Positions 30,882 to 40,861 of a stretch of 64,000 nucleotides of DNA are shown here, one piece after another. The stretch spans positions 1 to 64,000 of the forward strand of contig JAJCYO010000055.1 of NCBI GenBank assembly GCA_029262875.1. Reading direction: 5' to 3'. The position numbers and the translations under genes are program-made. The notes under the pieces were generated by a model. The model had not been told where the DNA came from, made no database searches, and was given only the letters and a program-made list of their open reading frames with translations. This DNA comes from Flavobacteriales bacterium. GTDB taxonomy: Bacteria; Bacteroidota; Bacteroidia; Flavobacteriales_E; Vicingaceae. Position 1 is the stretch's first letter, and the number at the start of each line of letters is the position of its first letter.

Positions 30882-30889
30882 CAAAGGTA
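30882..30889 (-). promoter_or_regulatory. Candidate -7 box (TACCTTTG)
   Basis: Plus strand CAAAGGTA 17 nt upstream of the minus-strand start at 30865. Confidence 0.45.
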
Positions 30890-30947
30890 TTAACCCTAAC
30901 ATCAAAGAAAAGACAAGAAAAAGACAAACCAACGGAAATTGGCTGTC

Positions 30948-32165
30948 CTAATGTTTGAAAATTTTATACGTTTTTTGTTGTGAAGTAGCTGTCACTTTAA
31001 CGAAATAAATCCCATTTTTCATGCCTGACAAGTTTAACTCAAAAGAATTAATGTTTTCATAGTGTTTGGTCAATACCCTTTTCCCGACCACGTCATAAAC
31101 CAAGACTTCAACTGTTTTTTCTTGTTTAGACGATGAGAATTTAAACCTGTTTTGTGTCACAAATCCCTTCCAGTTATTTTCTGAAATAGTTTCTTCAATA
31201 CCCACATTTACCGGAACGTAAGCCTTTATTGCTATTGGTAAATGATCTGACATAATGTATAAAGCATCAATTACATTGGCTGGCGCTGAAGTATTTGTTG
31301 GCGTAGCATTAATGGATTTATTAAAATGATTACCGTCATTCCCTACTGCTGTATAGGAATTAGGAACATAGGTTAATTTGTTTGATCCTGTAAGTAAATC
31401 ATTGGTAAAAAATATAAAGTCAAACCGGTCGTCCATCCCGCCAAAAGCACCACCATCTCCTAAACTTCCAGATCTCGTACTTTGTGTATGAACATTAGCA
31501 TAAAATGAATTGTTATTCCAATTACCGGGAGTAGAAATAGGGTCTAATAAAGACACATTCCCACCATTTAAAATGGTATTGTGTGCCGCTTCAGCACTTG
31601 TATATAAATTAAAATCTCCTCCTAATATTACATTTTCAATATTTGTTCTGGAGTCCATATAGTTTTTAAGTGTAACTGCTTCTTGGTTTCGTTGTTGTTC
31701 ATTAGCCGCACCAGTACTTGCTTTTAAGTGAGCCATATAACAATAAATAAACACGGTGTCTGATGCAGCAGTCATTCCTGGAGCGTTATAATACAGAACA
31801 TATTCGCTTATGTTTCTAAGTGTTGTCGCTATTTCAAACTGGCTATACAATACCAATTTATCCGAATTGTAATACAACATGTTATCCGTATCAGGACCAT
31901 TAAAATAAGTTGCCTTTTGGTAATAAGTAACACCATCAACATTTAACGCATCGTTTAAAATGGTTGTAGCTCCTGTAGAGGATGTCAGTTCCGTGATCAT
32001 AAAAATATCCGGTTGAACATATTGAATAATCGGTTTTAGAGTGTCTGCCTTAGTTGAATTAGAAAGCGGGTAGTTTAAAATATTATAGGATAAAACCGTT
32101 AATGTGTCTTGTGATTTAACAAGGGTTCCTAAGAGGATGAAAAGTGTAAATAGAATGTGTTTCAT
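30948..32165 (-). CDS. Secreted endonuclease/exonuclease/phosphatase (EEP) family protein with T9SS sorting domain
   Basis: VLSYNILNYPLS; IFMITELTS; NVILGGDFNLYTS; MSDHLPIAIKAYV; C-terminal VEVLVYDVVGKRVLTK...NGIYFVKVTATSQQKTYKIFKH. Confidence 0.87.
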   Translation of the reverse strand: MKHILFTLFILLGTLVKSQDTLTVLSYNILNYPLSNSTKADTLKPIIQYVQPDIFMITELTSSTGATTILNDALNVDGVTYYQKATYFNGPDTDNMLYYNSDKLVLYSQFEIATTLRNISEYVLYYNAPGMTAASDTVFIYCYMAHLKASTGAANEQQRNQEAVTLKNYMDSRTNIENVILGGDFNLYTSAEAAHNTILNGGNVSLLDPISTPGNWNNNSFYANVHTQSTRSGSLGDGGAFGGMDDRFDFIFFTNDLLTGSNKLTYVPNSYTAVGNDGNHFNKSINATPTNTSAPANVIDALYIMSDHLPIAIKAYVPVNVGIEETISENNWKGFVTQNRFKFSSSKQEKTVEVLVYDVVGKRVLTKHYENINSFELNLSGMKNGIYFVKVTATSQQKTYKIFKH

Positions 32166-32172
32166 GAGTAGA

Positions 32173-33249
32173 TTATTTATTTTTCTGTTCCTTAATTAAA
32201 AACAAATATACAGGAAAATGATCGCTGTACCCTCCAGTATAGGCTCCTCCAGCATATGTGCGATGTGGATAACCTTTATATTTTCCAGTAGATTGTATTA
32301 AATAGGCCTTGCTAAAGATTTTTGCCTTGTAATATTTGTAAGACGAATAATCCTCTCCCATTAATGACGGTGTTACTAAGATTTGGTCAAACAAATTCCA
32401 GGCATCTCTATAGGCCAATGTTCCTATTCCTTTCTTAAAATAACCTTCCCATGGATTAAACAGGTCATCGGCTTTAAGCTCATCTTTTTTGCCTACTCCT
32501 TTCAAGTGTTTTTTTATACTTGAATCTGTTGGATCGTCATTTAAATCTCCCATGTACAATATTTTAGCCTTTGGATCAATTGCTTGTAAAGAATCAATAA
32601 TTATTTTTCCTAAATCAGCAGCAGATGCTCTTTTTGGCCGACTACGTTTTTCTCCACCACTTCGAGAAGGCCAATGTGTAACAATTACATGAATTTTTTC
32701 GCCATTTAATAAACCACTTACCAACAATTGGTCTCTTGTATAAAAGGTAGTGTCAATGCTTCTTAACGAAATACTCTTACTCGATGTTACTTCGAAATAT
32801 TTAGGATTATATAATAACCCAACGTCAATTCCTCTTTTGTCTGGAGAGTCATAATGCACAATTTTATATTCTCTACTTTTCAGTTTTTCAGTTTTAACCA
32901 AATCCTCTAAAACAGATCTATTTTCGATTTCAGAAACCCCTAAAATAGCTACTCCATCAGGCGTTACTTCAACACCTAAATCAGCAATGACTTTAGACAT
33001 GTTTTCTAATTTTTCCATATATCTTTCTGAAGTCCACCCCTTTTTTCCTTTAGGAGTAAAATCATCTTGCAAAATTTTATTCGTATCGGAATCAATAAGC
33101 GTGTCAAAGAGGTTTTCTAAATTGTAAAACCCCACTCCTGCAACCTGGTACTCCTTTTTATCCTCTTGAGAAAATATAGGGTTAACAGTAAAGAAAAAGA
33201 GTATTAAGTATAAAAGTAAGCCTTGTTTCATAAGTGTATTTTTTTGCAA
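32173..33249 (-). CDS. Secreted endonuclease/exonuclease/phosphatase family protein
   Basis: Signal peptide; VGFYNLENLFDTLIDSDTNK; VAILGVSEIENR; VTHWPSRSGGEKRSRPKR; ILYMGDLNDDPTDSS; GGYSDHFPVYLFL. Confidence 0.9.
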   Translation of the reverse strand: MQKNTLMKQGLLLYLILFFFTVNPIFSQEDKKEYQVAGVGFYNLENLFDTLIDSDTNKILQDDFTPKGKKGWTSERYMEKLENMSKVIADLGVEVTPDGVAILGVSEIENRSVLEDLVKTEKLKSREYKIVHYDSPDKRGIDVGLLYNPKYFEVTSSKSISLRSIDTTFYTRDQLLVSGLLNGEKIHVIVTHWPSRSGGEKRSRPKRASAADLGKIIIDSLQAIDPKAKILYMGDLNDDPTDSSIKKHLKGVGKKDELKADDLFNPWEGYFKKGIGTLAYRDAWNLFDQILVTPSLMGEDYSSYKYYKAKIFSKAYLIQSTGKYKGYPHRTYAGGAYTGGYSDHFPVYLFLIKEQKNK

Positions 33250-33476
33250 AGTAAGTAAATAAAATTCTATGTGTTTTTTATTAGGGATGCCTAAAGTTCT
33301 TTTTAATATTAATTTTTTATTAACAATTTAATGGTTTTAAGGGTTTTATGAATTATTAAGTTTAATTTTGAATCGTTATTAAATTATTTGCATTAATAAC
33401 AAAAAGTGATTATCCTATGAAGCAACCAAAGTAAGACTTCAAACCGCTTTATTCTTATACTTTTTTTTTAATACTA

Positions 33477-36014
33477 ATGAGAATAATAAACATAATAGCT
33501 GTTGCATTAATTTTTATGACTGTTGCTGTAAAAGCTCAAACAGATTCTTCTGCAACAAACAATGGTGATAGTACACTAAATACAAAAATTGTTCCACCAT
33601 TTACAACATCCTTAGATGCCCTTGAAGATGATTCAGAAGCCCCTCAAGATGTTTCTGGTTTATTACAATCTTCAAAAGATGTATTTTCAAATATTGCTGG
33701 ATTTAATTTTGGTGCGGCACGTTACCGTGTTAGGGGTTATGATTCTGAAAACTTTACGGTAAGTATGAATGGCTTAACTTTAAACAATCCGGAAGGAGGT
33801 AGAGCAATATGGGCTTTTTGGGGTGGGTTAAATGACATTACCCGTTACCAAGAATCTAAATCTGGAATTAGTGCGTCATCATACAATTTTGGAGGAATAG
33901 GTGGTTACTCAAATATTAATGCAAGGGCAACAGCTGTAAGAAAAGGAACAAAAATATCTTATGCTTATTCTAATAGATCTTACAACCACAGGGCCATGGT
34001 TACTCACTCTACCGGAATGATGGAAAATGGACTGGCCATAGCAATATCTGCCTCCAAAAGATCATCTGGAGAGGGTTATGTTGAAGGTACTTATTACAAT
34101 GGTGCAAGCTACTTCTTGTCCATTGAAAAGAAATTAAACGACAAACATAGCTTAGGTATTGTTGGATATGGTGCTCCAACAGTTCAGGGAAAAAGAAGTA
34201 TTTCAACTCAAGAAACCTATGACCTAACAGGAAATAATTATTACAACTCCTATTGGGGTTATCAAAATGGTGAAAAAAGAAACTCTAGAATTCGAACCAA
34301 CCATAAACCAAGAATAATGTTAAATCATTATTTTAAAATGAATGACAAAACAACCCTCAATTCATCACTATACTATTCGTTTGGTAAGGGTGGTAATACC
34401 CGTTTAAATTGGTACAGTGCTGCAGACCCGCGTCCTGATTATTACAGAAACTTACCAAGTTTTTATGGTAATCCTGGTGACGAAGCGATGTTTGATGAGT
34501 TAACTGCTTTGTGGCAGGGAAATGATCCAACAACTACACAATTAGATTTTGACCAAATGTATTTTGCCAATAGCAAAAACCTTTTTACACAAACCAATGC
34601 AGATGGTATTACGGGGAACAATGTAACAGGAAATAGAGCTAAATACATTATTGAAGAAGCCAGGAAAGATATTTCTCATTACGGTTTTAACACCGTAGTT
34701 AGTCATAAAAAAAGTGATAAAATGATGTTGACTGGTGGGTTGACAGTCAGTAAATATAAAAGTGAAAACTTTAAAGTAGTTAACGATTTACTTGGGGCTG
34801 ATTTTTGGGTTGATGTAGATCAATTTGCTGAAAGAGATTTTGCCGATGAATTAGTTGCTCAGAGTGATGTCAATAATCCCAACCGAATTGTCAAAGAAGG
34901 TGATCGTTTTGGATACGACTATGACATAAACATTGACACATACAGTGGGTTTGGTCAAGTTGAAGGAACAACAACTAAAATAGATTGGTTTGCTGGATTT
35001 TCAGTAAAGAGTACCACTTTTTGGAGAACAGGGAATTATCAAAACGGACTATTTCCAGATAACTCTTTAGGGGATTCTGAAAAACAAAGTTTCTTTAACT
35101 ATGGTGTTAAAGCTGGAGGAATATACAAATTAACGGGAAGGCATTTGATTCGATTAAACGGAGCATATTTAACAAGAGCGCCTTTCTCAAGAACGGCATT
35201 TGTTTCACCAAGAACAAGAGACCAAATTGTTCCTGATTTAAAAAGTGAAAAAATTATGTCAGGAGACATCAGTTATATTGTTCGTTATCCAAAAATTAAA
35301 ACACGAGCAACTTTGTTTCACACCACCATTAAAGACAAAACTTGGAGCAGAAGTTTTTACCATGATGATTTAAACACATTTGTAAACTATATGATGACAG
35401 GTGTTGATCAAGTTTTTACAGGTGTTGAGTTTGGTGCGGAGGTTAACATTACATCAACCATTACATTGTCTGCTGCATACGCAACAGGTCAATTCTTATA
35501 TGACTCAAGACCAACAGCAACCATTATTCAAGATAACTCTACAGAGTTATTGGCAGAAAGCAAAACCATCTATTTTAAAAATTATAAAATTGGAGGAATT
35601 CCTCAAACTGCAGGATCGATTGGTATACAATATCGATCTCCTAAGTATTGGTTTACAGGAATTAATTTCAATTACTTTACTGATATCTATTTGGATGCTA
35701 ACCCTGATAGAAGAACAGAAGAGGCTGTTGCAAAATACATCTCTACTGATCCTCAAGTAGATGAAATCATTGACCAAACGAAATTAGATGATGACTACAC
35801 TCTTAATTTCTTTGTAGGTAAATCCTGGAGAATTAAAAATAAATACTATTTAAGACTTAACCTTAATGTAAATAACCTGTTGAATAACACAGATTTTAAA
35901 ACTGGTGGTTTTGAACAGTTGAGATATGATCAAAATGAAATAGGAAAGTTCCCTCCAAAAATTGGTTACATGTATGGAAGAACTTATTTTGCTATGGTTA
36001 GCTTTTCGTTTTAA
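33477..36014 (+). CDS. TonB-dependent receptor
   Basis: Signal peptide; plug DDSEAPQDVSGLLQSSKDVFSNIAGFNFGAARYRVRGYDSENFTVSMNGLTLNNPEGGRA; C-terminal aromatic beta strand FAMVSFSF. Confidence 0.9.
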   Translation: MRIINIIAVALIFMTVAVKAQTDSSATNNGDSTLNTKIVPPFTTSLDALEDDSEAPQDVSGLLQSSKDVFSNIAGFNFGAARYRVRGYDSENFTVSMNGLTLNNPEGGRAIWAFWGGLNDITRYQESKSGISASSYNFGGIGGYSNINARATAVRKGTKISYAYSNRSYNHRAMVTHSTGMMENGLAIAISASKRSSGEGYVEGTYYNGASYFLSIEKKLNDKHSLGIVGYGAPTVQGKRSISTQETYDLTGNNYYNSYWGYQNGEKRNSRIRTNHKPRIMLNHYFKMNDKTTLNSSLYYSFGKGGNTRLNWYSAADPRPDYYRNLPSFYGNPGDEAMFDELTALWQGNDPTTTQLDFDQMYFANSKNLFTQTNADGITGNNVTGNRAKYIIEEARKDISHYGFNTVVSHKKSDKMMLTGGLTVSKYKSENFKVVNDLLGADFWVDVDQFAERDFADELVAQSDVNNPNRIVKEGDRFGYDYDINIDTYSGFGQVEGTTTKIDWFAGFSVKSTTFWRTGNYQNGLFPDNSLGDSEKQSFFNYGVKAGGIYKLTGRHLIRLNGAYLTRAPFSRTAFVSPRTRDQIVPDLKSEKIMSGDISYIVRYPKIKTRATLFHTTIKDKTWSRSFYHDDLNTFVNYMMTGVDQVFTGVEFGAEVNITSTITLSAAYATGQFLYDSRPTATIIQDNSTELLAESKTIYFKNYKIGGIPQTAGSIGIQYRSPKYWFTGINFNYFTDIYLDANPDRRTEEAVAKYISTDPQVDEIIDQTKLDDDYTLNFFVGKSWRIKNKYYLRLNLNVNNLLNNTDFKTGGFEQLRYDQNEIGKFPPKIGYMYGRTYFAMVSFSF

Positions 36015-36060
36015 TCGTGTGCACAGAGAGATTATTTAAGATAAATAAAAATTAAACAAA

Positions 36061-37320
36061 ATGATACGAACAAAAACCCTTTTAGGAATCACTTTATTAG
36101 CAACCACTTTACTTTTTACAAGTTGCGAAAAAGAATTTGACTCGCCTCCGATAAAAGAAATCCCTGTTGGTTCGGTTCTTACCGTTGCTGATGTTAAAGC
36201 TATGCTGGTTCCTGGACAAGAAACAGAATTCACAACAGATTTATCCGTTTATGGTGTTGTGACAATAGATGAATCTACTGGAAACCTTTATAAAGAAACA
36301 TATATTCAAGATGCTACGGGTGGATTGTATTTAAGGTTTACGGCTTCAAGTGGTGTTTATATTGGAGATTCTGTTAGAATCAATTTAAATGGAGGTTCCA
36401 TTTTAGAATATACCGATATGCTGCAGATTAATAATTTAGACCCTGATAACAATGTTGTGAAAATTTCGACACAAAAATTCAAACAACCAGAAGTAACTGC
36501 GATGGCAAGCCTTATTGATACAGCTAACAGCTCCTATTATCAAGGGAGGTTAATTCAGTTAAATGATGTAGAGTTTGATTGTGCTGAAACGGGGAAAACA
36601 TTTGCTGATGCGCTTACACAATCTTCTGAAGATAGAATCTTAAATGACACATCTGGTAATTTCGTTATTGTGCGTTCAAGTGGTTTTGCCAATTTTGCGA
36701 GCACTACCTTACCAACAGGAAAAGGTAACTTGATTGCTGTTGTTTCAGAATACCAAGGTACCATGCAACTTATAATTAGGAATCCTGCCGAATTAACATT
36801 GTATGGAACACGATTTAAAATATGTCCTGATATTTACAAATATTTCAGTGATGAAAACATCACTTCAGGAGGGTGGACAACCCAACTGGTTACTGGCTCT
36901 ATTGACTGGACTACGAGCGACCAAGGTCAATCTGGCAACTTCTATGGAGTAATGAGTAACTACATTCCACCAAATGTCGCTGCCGAAACATGGTTAATCT
37001 CCCCATCTTTAAACTTTGGCGCTTCTACTGCTCCTATTTTCGATTTCCGAAATGCATATAACTTTTCTGGGGCTGCGTTAGAAGTATTGGTGTCAACCAA
37101 TTATGATGGAACAAGCACTCCATCAACCGCGACTTGGACTCCTCTTTCTGTAAAATTATCTTCTGGTGGGTTCGGATGGGTAAATGCAAGTGATCTTCCT
37201 AATGGTCCAGTAGATTTAACGCCATATTTAGTTAACAACGTATACATTGCTTTTAAGTATACCGGAACCAATTCAAACGGTAGTACTTGGGAAGTAGACG
37301 ATATAGAAATTACATATTAA
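36061..37320 (+). CDS. DUF5689-like lipoprotein with C-terminal choice-of-anchor-J-like domain
   Basis: Lipobox LLFTSCEKEFDSPP; VYGVVTIDESTGNLYKETYIQDATGGLYLRF; TWLISPSLNFGASTAPIFDFRNAYNFSGAALEVLVSTNYDG...WEVDDIEITY. Confidence 0.8.
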   Translation: MIRTKTLLGITLLATTLLFTSCEKEFDSPPIKEIPVGSVLTVADVKAMLVPGQETEFTTDLSVYGVVTIDESTGNLYKETYIQDATGGLYLRFTASSGVYIGDSVRINLNGGSILEYTDMLQINNLDPDNNVVKISTQKFKQPEVTAMASLIDTANSSYYQGRLIQLNDVEFDCAETGKTFADALTQSSEDRILNDTSGNFVIVRSSGFANFASTTLPTGKGNLIAVVSEYQGTMQLIIRNPAELTLYGTRFKICPDIYKYFSDENITSGGWTTQLVTGSIDWTTSDQGQSGNFYGVMSNYIPPNVAAETWLISPSLNFGASTAPIFDFRNAYNFSGAALEVLVSTNYDGTSTPSTATWTPLSVKLSSGGFGWVNASDLPNGPVDLTPYLVNNVYIAFKYTGTNSNGSTWEVDDIEITY

Positions 37321-37351
37321 AATAATAATTAACGATTAAAACCTCTTACTT

Positions 37352-38812
37352 ATGAAAAAATTTTACGCTTTATTTTTAGGGTTAATTCTAATTAGCTCTG
37401 TTGCAAATAGCCAAACAATATTTGCAATCCAAACGCCTGGTGCCACAGCAGATACTTCTGCATTTTTTGGTCAATCAGTTAACACAAATGGAATAGTTAC
37501 TGCTGTTACAAGCAATGGATATTATGTTCAAGACGGAGCTGGAGCCTGGAATGGTATTTTCGTTTTTGATTCAGGGAACACTCCAAGTAGAGGAGATGAT
37601 GTTTCTTTTACAGCTGATGTTGATGAGTTCTTTAACTTAACTGAACTTAAAAATGTAACTGCTTTTGTTACTAACTCAACAGGAAATGCCTTACCGGCTG
37701 CAACAGCCCTATCTACATTAGCTGTTAATGATGAACAATATGAAGGTGTTTTGGTTTCAGTATCTACAGCTCAAGCAATGACAACTCCTAACGGTTTTGG
37801 AGAATGGGATGTTAATGATGGAAGCGGTATTGTAACAATTGATGATGCAATGTTTCCTTTCACTCCTGTTGTTTCTAATAATTATGACATTACTGGAGTG
37901 GTTGATTACGCATTTGGTATATACAAGATTGAGCCTAGAGATGCTGCCGATATTGTTGGCGCTACTGGTGGACCAAATTTTGTTTCAATATTTGACATTC
38001 AAAATACAACGGCACCAAGTGGTGATTCTCCAGAGTTAGGAAACATTGTGATGACGAAAGGTGTTGTGACAGGTGTTGTAACTTTTGGTGCTCCTGGAAC
38101 ATTCTTTATTCAAGATGGAAATGGAGCCTGGAATGGGTTGTACGTTTTTGAAAGCGGAACGACTGTAGTTAGAGGAGATAGTGTTGAGGTAACTGGAACC
38201 GTTGCTGAATTCAATAACACAACAGAATTAGTTTCTGTTACCAATGTTACTGTATTAAACTCTGGGAACACACTACCAACCCCATCTGTTTTAACAACAG
38301 GAAATGCTAATACAGAAGATTGGGAAGGTGTCTTAATTCGAGTTATGAATGCCCCTTGTACAAGTAATTCTGTTGGATTTGGAATGTGGGAATTAAATGA
38401 TGCCTCTGGAGTTATTTTGGCTGATGATGACATTTTTCCATATGCATTATCTGCTGTAGTAAGCACGAGTTACAACGTTACTGGAATTGGACATTACTCT
38501 TTTAGTGCGTTTAAAATCTTACCAAGAGATGCCAATGACATCACGCTTGCAACTGGTGTTAATGAATTGAAGAATACGACAGTATCAGTATATCCTAACC
38601 CTGTTAAAAACAGCATTAATTTTGATTTAGATTTTACTGGGTTTAACGTTAAAATTATTGATGTTACAGGAAAAACAGTGAAATCAAGCACTGCAGTAAA
38701 TAGTAAATTAACTATTTCTACATCAAACTTTAGCAATGGAATATACTTCTATTCTATTTCTGATAACAACGAAAATGTAATTGCAACAAATAAGTTTATT
38801 GTTGCAAAATAG
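37352..38812 (+). CDS. Secreted protein with two tandem OB-like repeats and T9SS sorting domain
   Basis: Two copies of YYVQDGAGAWNGIFVFDSGNTPSRGDDVSFTADVDEFFNLTELK / FFIQDGNGAWNGLYVFESGTTVVRGDSVEVTGTVAEFNNTTELV; C-terminal VSVYPNPVKNSINFDL...FIVAK. Confidence 0.82.
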   Translation: MKKFYALFLGLILISSVANSQTIFAIQTPGATADTSAFFGQSVNTNGIVTAVTSNGYYVQDGAGAWNGIFVFDSGNTPSRGDDVSFTADVDEFFNLTELKNVTAFVTNSTGNALPAATALSTLAVNDEQYEGVLVSVSTAQAMTTPNGFGEWDVNDGSGIVTIDDAMFPFTPVVSNNYDITGVVDYAFGIYKIEPRDAADIVGATGGPNFVSIFDIQNTTAPSGDSPELGNIVMTKGVVTGVVTFGAPGTFFIQDGNGAWNGLYVFESGTTVVRGDSVEVTGTVAEFNNTTELVSVTNVTVLNSGNTLPTPSVLTTGNANTEDWEGVLIRVMNAPCTSNSVGFGMWELNDASGVILADDDIFPYALSAVVSTSYNVTGIGHYSFSAFKILPRDANDITLATGVNELKNTTVSVYPNPVKNSINFDLDFTGFNVKIIDVTGKTVKSSTAVNSKLTISTSNFSNGIYFYSISDNNENVIATNKFIVAK

Positions 38813-38832
38813 TTTAGTTTAATTTGATAGGT

Positions 38833-38863
38833 AAAAGGCGAATCCATGTGATTCGCCTTTTTT
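38833..38863 (+). terminator. Rho-independent terminator
   Basis: AAAAGGCGAAT-CCATGTG-ATTCGCCTTTT plus T-run, 20 nt after the stop at 38812. Confidence 0.9.
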
Positions 38864-38909
38864 ATTATCATAAAATGACTTACTTTTAAATACCTAAAAT
38901 GAACTGAAT

Positions 38910-40802
38910 ATGTCTATAAAAATAAACTCCTTAGCAGAATATAATGATCAATACAAACAAAGCGTAGAAAATCCTGAGCAGTTTTGGGAAAAAATAGCGG
39001 ACACGTTCACATGGAGAAAAAGATGGAGCAACGTATTGGATTGGAATTTTGAAGAACCTAACATAAAATGGTTTGATGGAGGGAAGCTAAACATTACAGA
39101 AAACTGCTTGGATAGACATATAGAAACTCGAGGGAATCAAACAGCTATTCTATGGGAACCAAATGACCCAAATGATGAAACAATAAGGTTAACCTATACC
39201 GAATTACATCAAAAAGTATGTGAGTTTGCGAATGTTTTAAAAAACAATGGAGCAAAAAAGGGGGATAGAATATGCTTATATATGCCAATGGTTCCTGAAT
39301 TGGCCATTGCCGTTTTAGCCTGTGCAAGAATTGGGGCCATACACTCAGTTGTGTTTGCTGGGTTTTCTGCCAAAGCTTTAGCTGATAGGATTAATGATGC
39401 AACATGTAATATTGTTTTATGTTCTGATGAAGCTTATCGTGGGGCCAAAATTATTCCTATAAAGAATGTAGTTGATGAGGCATTAGAAAACTGCCCTTCA
39501 ATACAAAAAAACATCGTATTAAAAAGAACTGGCGCATCAGTAAATATGGTTAATGAAAGAGATGTTTGGTGGCATGAAGAATTGAATAAAGTTGATGCCA
39601 ACTGCGAGCCAGAAGAAATGGACTCAGAAGACAAGCTGTTTATTTTATACACATCAGGATCTACGGGTCAGCCTAAAGGAGTTGTACACACAACTGCTGG
39701 ATATATGGTTTATACCAATTATAGTTTTCAGAATGTTTTTCAGTACGAAGAGGGGGATGTCTATTGGTGTACTGCTGATATAGGTTGGATAACTGGTCAT
39801 TCCTATATTGTTTATGGCCCTTTACTGGCTGGAGCAACAACGGTAATGTTTGAGGGGGTCCCAACATGGCCAGATGCTGGTCGTTTTTGGGAAATAGTAG
39901 ATAAACACCAAATTAATATTTTTTATACTGCCCCAACAGCTATTCGAGCATTACAAGCTTGCGATATTGAGTTTGTCAATAAATACAAACTAAGTTCATT
40001 AAAAGTTTTGGGGAGTGTAGGTGAACCAATTAATGAAGAAGCATGGGAGTGGTACCATAAAAATATAGGGAAAGAAAATTGCCCGATTGTAGATACTTGG
40101 TGGCAAACGGAAACCGGGGGAATAATGATTTCTCCTTTAGCAGGGTTAACTCCTTTAAAACCAACATATGCAACTTTACCTTTACCTGGTATTCAGCCTT
40201 GTTTAGTAAACGCTGATGGGGAGGAAATAGAAGGGAATGGCGTTGAAGGAAACCTTTGTATTAAGTATCCATGGCCATCAATACTGAGAACTACTTATGG
40301 AGATCATAAACGTTGTAAAGAGGTTTATTTTTCTACTTATAAAGGAAAATATTTTACTGGGGATGGCTGTAAAAGAGATGAAAATGGAATGTACCGAATT
40401 ACAGGAAGAGTTGATGATGTCATTAATGTTTCTGGCCACAGAATTGGAACTGCGGAAGTTGAAGATGCACTGAATACGCATGAATCTGTTGTTGAATCTG
40501 CTGTTGTTGGCTTTCCTCACAATATAAAAGGACAAGGAATTTATGCTTATGCCATTTGTGCCAAAGAAGTAAATGAGAATGAGTTAAGAAAAGAATTGTT
40601 AGAACAGATAACAAAAGAAATTGGTCCAATAGCTAAACCAGACAAAATTCAAGTAGTCGCTGGATTACCAAAAACACGTTCTGGTAAAATTATGAGAAGA
40701 ATTTTAAGAAAAATTGCTGAAGGAGATACCTCCAATATGGGTGATACCAGTACATTGTTAGACCCGAGTATTGTTGAGGAAATAAAAGGTGGCGCTTTAT
40801 AA
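38910..40802 (+). CDS. acs: Acetate--CoA ligase (acetyl-CoA synthetase)
   Basis: KLNITENCLDRH; LFILYTSGSTGQPKGVVHTTAGYMVY; DTWWQTETGGIMISP; KTRSGKIMRRILRKIA. Confidence 0.96.
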   Translation: MSIKINSLAEYNDQYKQSVENPEQFWEKIADTFTWRKRWSNVLDWNFEEPNIKWFDGGKLNITENCLDRHIETRGNQTAILWEPNDPNDETIRLTYTELHQKVCEFANVLKNNGAKKGDRICLYMPMVPELAIAVLACARIGAIHSVVFAGFSAKALADRINDATCNIVLCSDEAYRGAKIIPIKNVVDEALENCPSIQKNIVLKRTGASVNMVNERDVWWHEELNKVDANCEPEEMDSEDKLFILYTSGSTGQPKGVVHTTAGYMVYTNYSFQNVFQYEEGDVYWCTADIGWITGHSYIVYGPLLAGATTVMFEGVPTWPDAGRFWEIVDKHQINIFYTAPTAIRALQACDIEFVNKYKLSSLKVLGSVGEPINEEAWEWYHKNIGKENCPIVDTWWQTETGGIMISPLAGLTPLKPTYATLPLPGIQPCLVNADGEEIEGNGVEGNLCIKYPWPSILRTTYGDHKRCKEVYFSTYKGKYFTGDGCKRDENGMYRITGRVDDVINVSGHRIGTAEVEDALNTHESVVESAVVGFPHNIKGQGIYAYAICAKEVNENELRKELLEQITKEIGPIAKPDKIQVVAGLPKTRSGKIMRRILRKIAEGDTSNMGDTSTLLDPSIVEEIKGGAL

Positions 40803-40861
40803 AAAACTTTTTGTGTAACTTAACTCCCTAAATATCGTTTTAACCATTAAACTTTGTTCCC

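Noticed and set aside
33250-33476. AT-rich divergent intergenic region upstream of the TonB receptor, with a tiny ATG...TAA (MKQPK) at about 33417
   Set aside because: Could be a leader peptide but five codons in AT-rich DNA are expected by chance; no supporting structure seen.
38110-38736. Minus-strand ORFs within the duplicated OB-like T9SS gene
   Set aside because: Antisense to a convincing secreted protein; composition follows the complementary strand.
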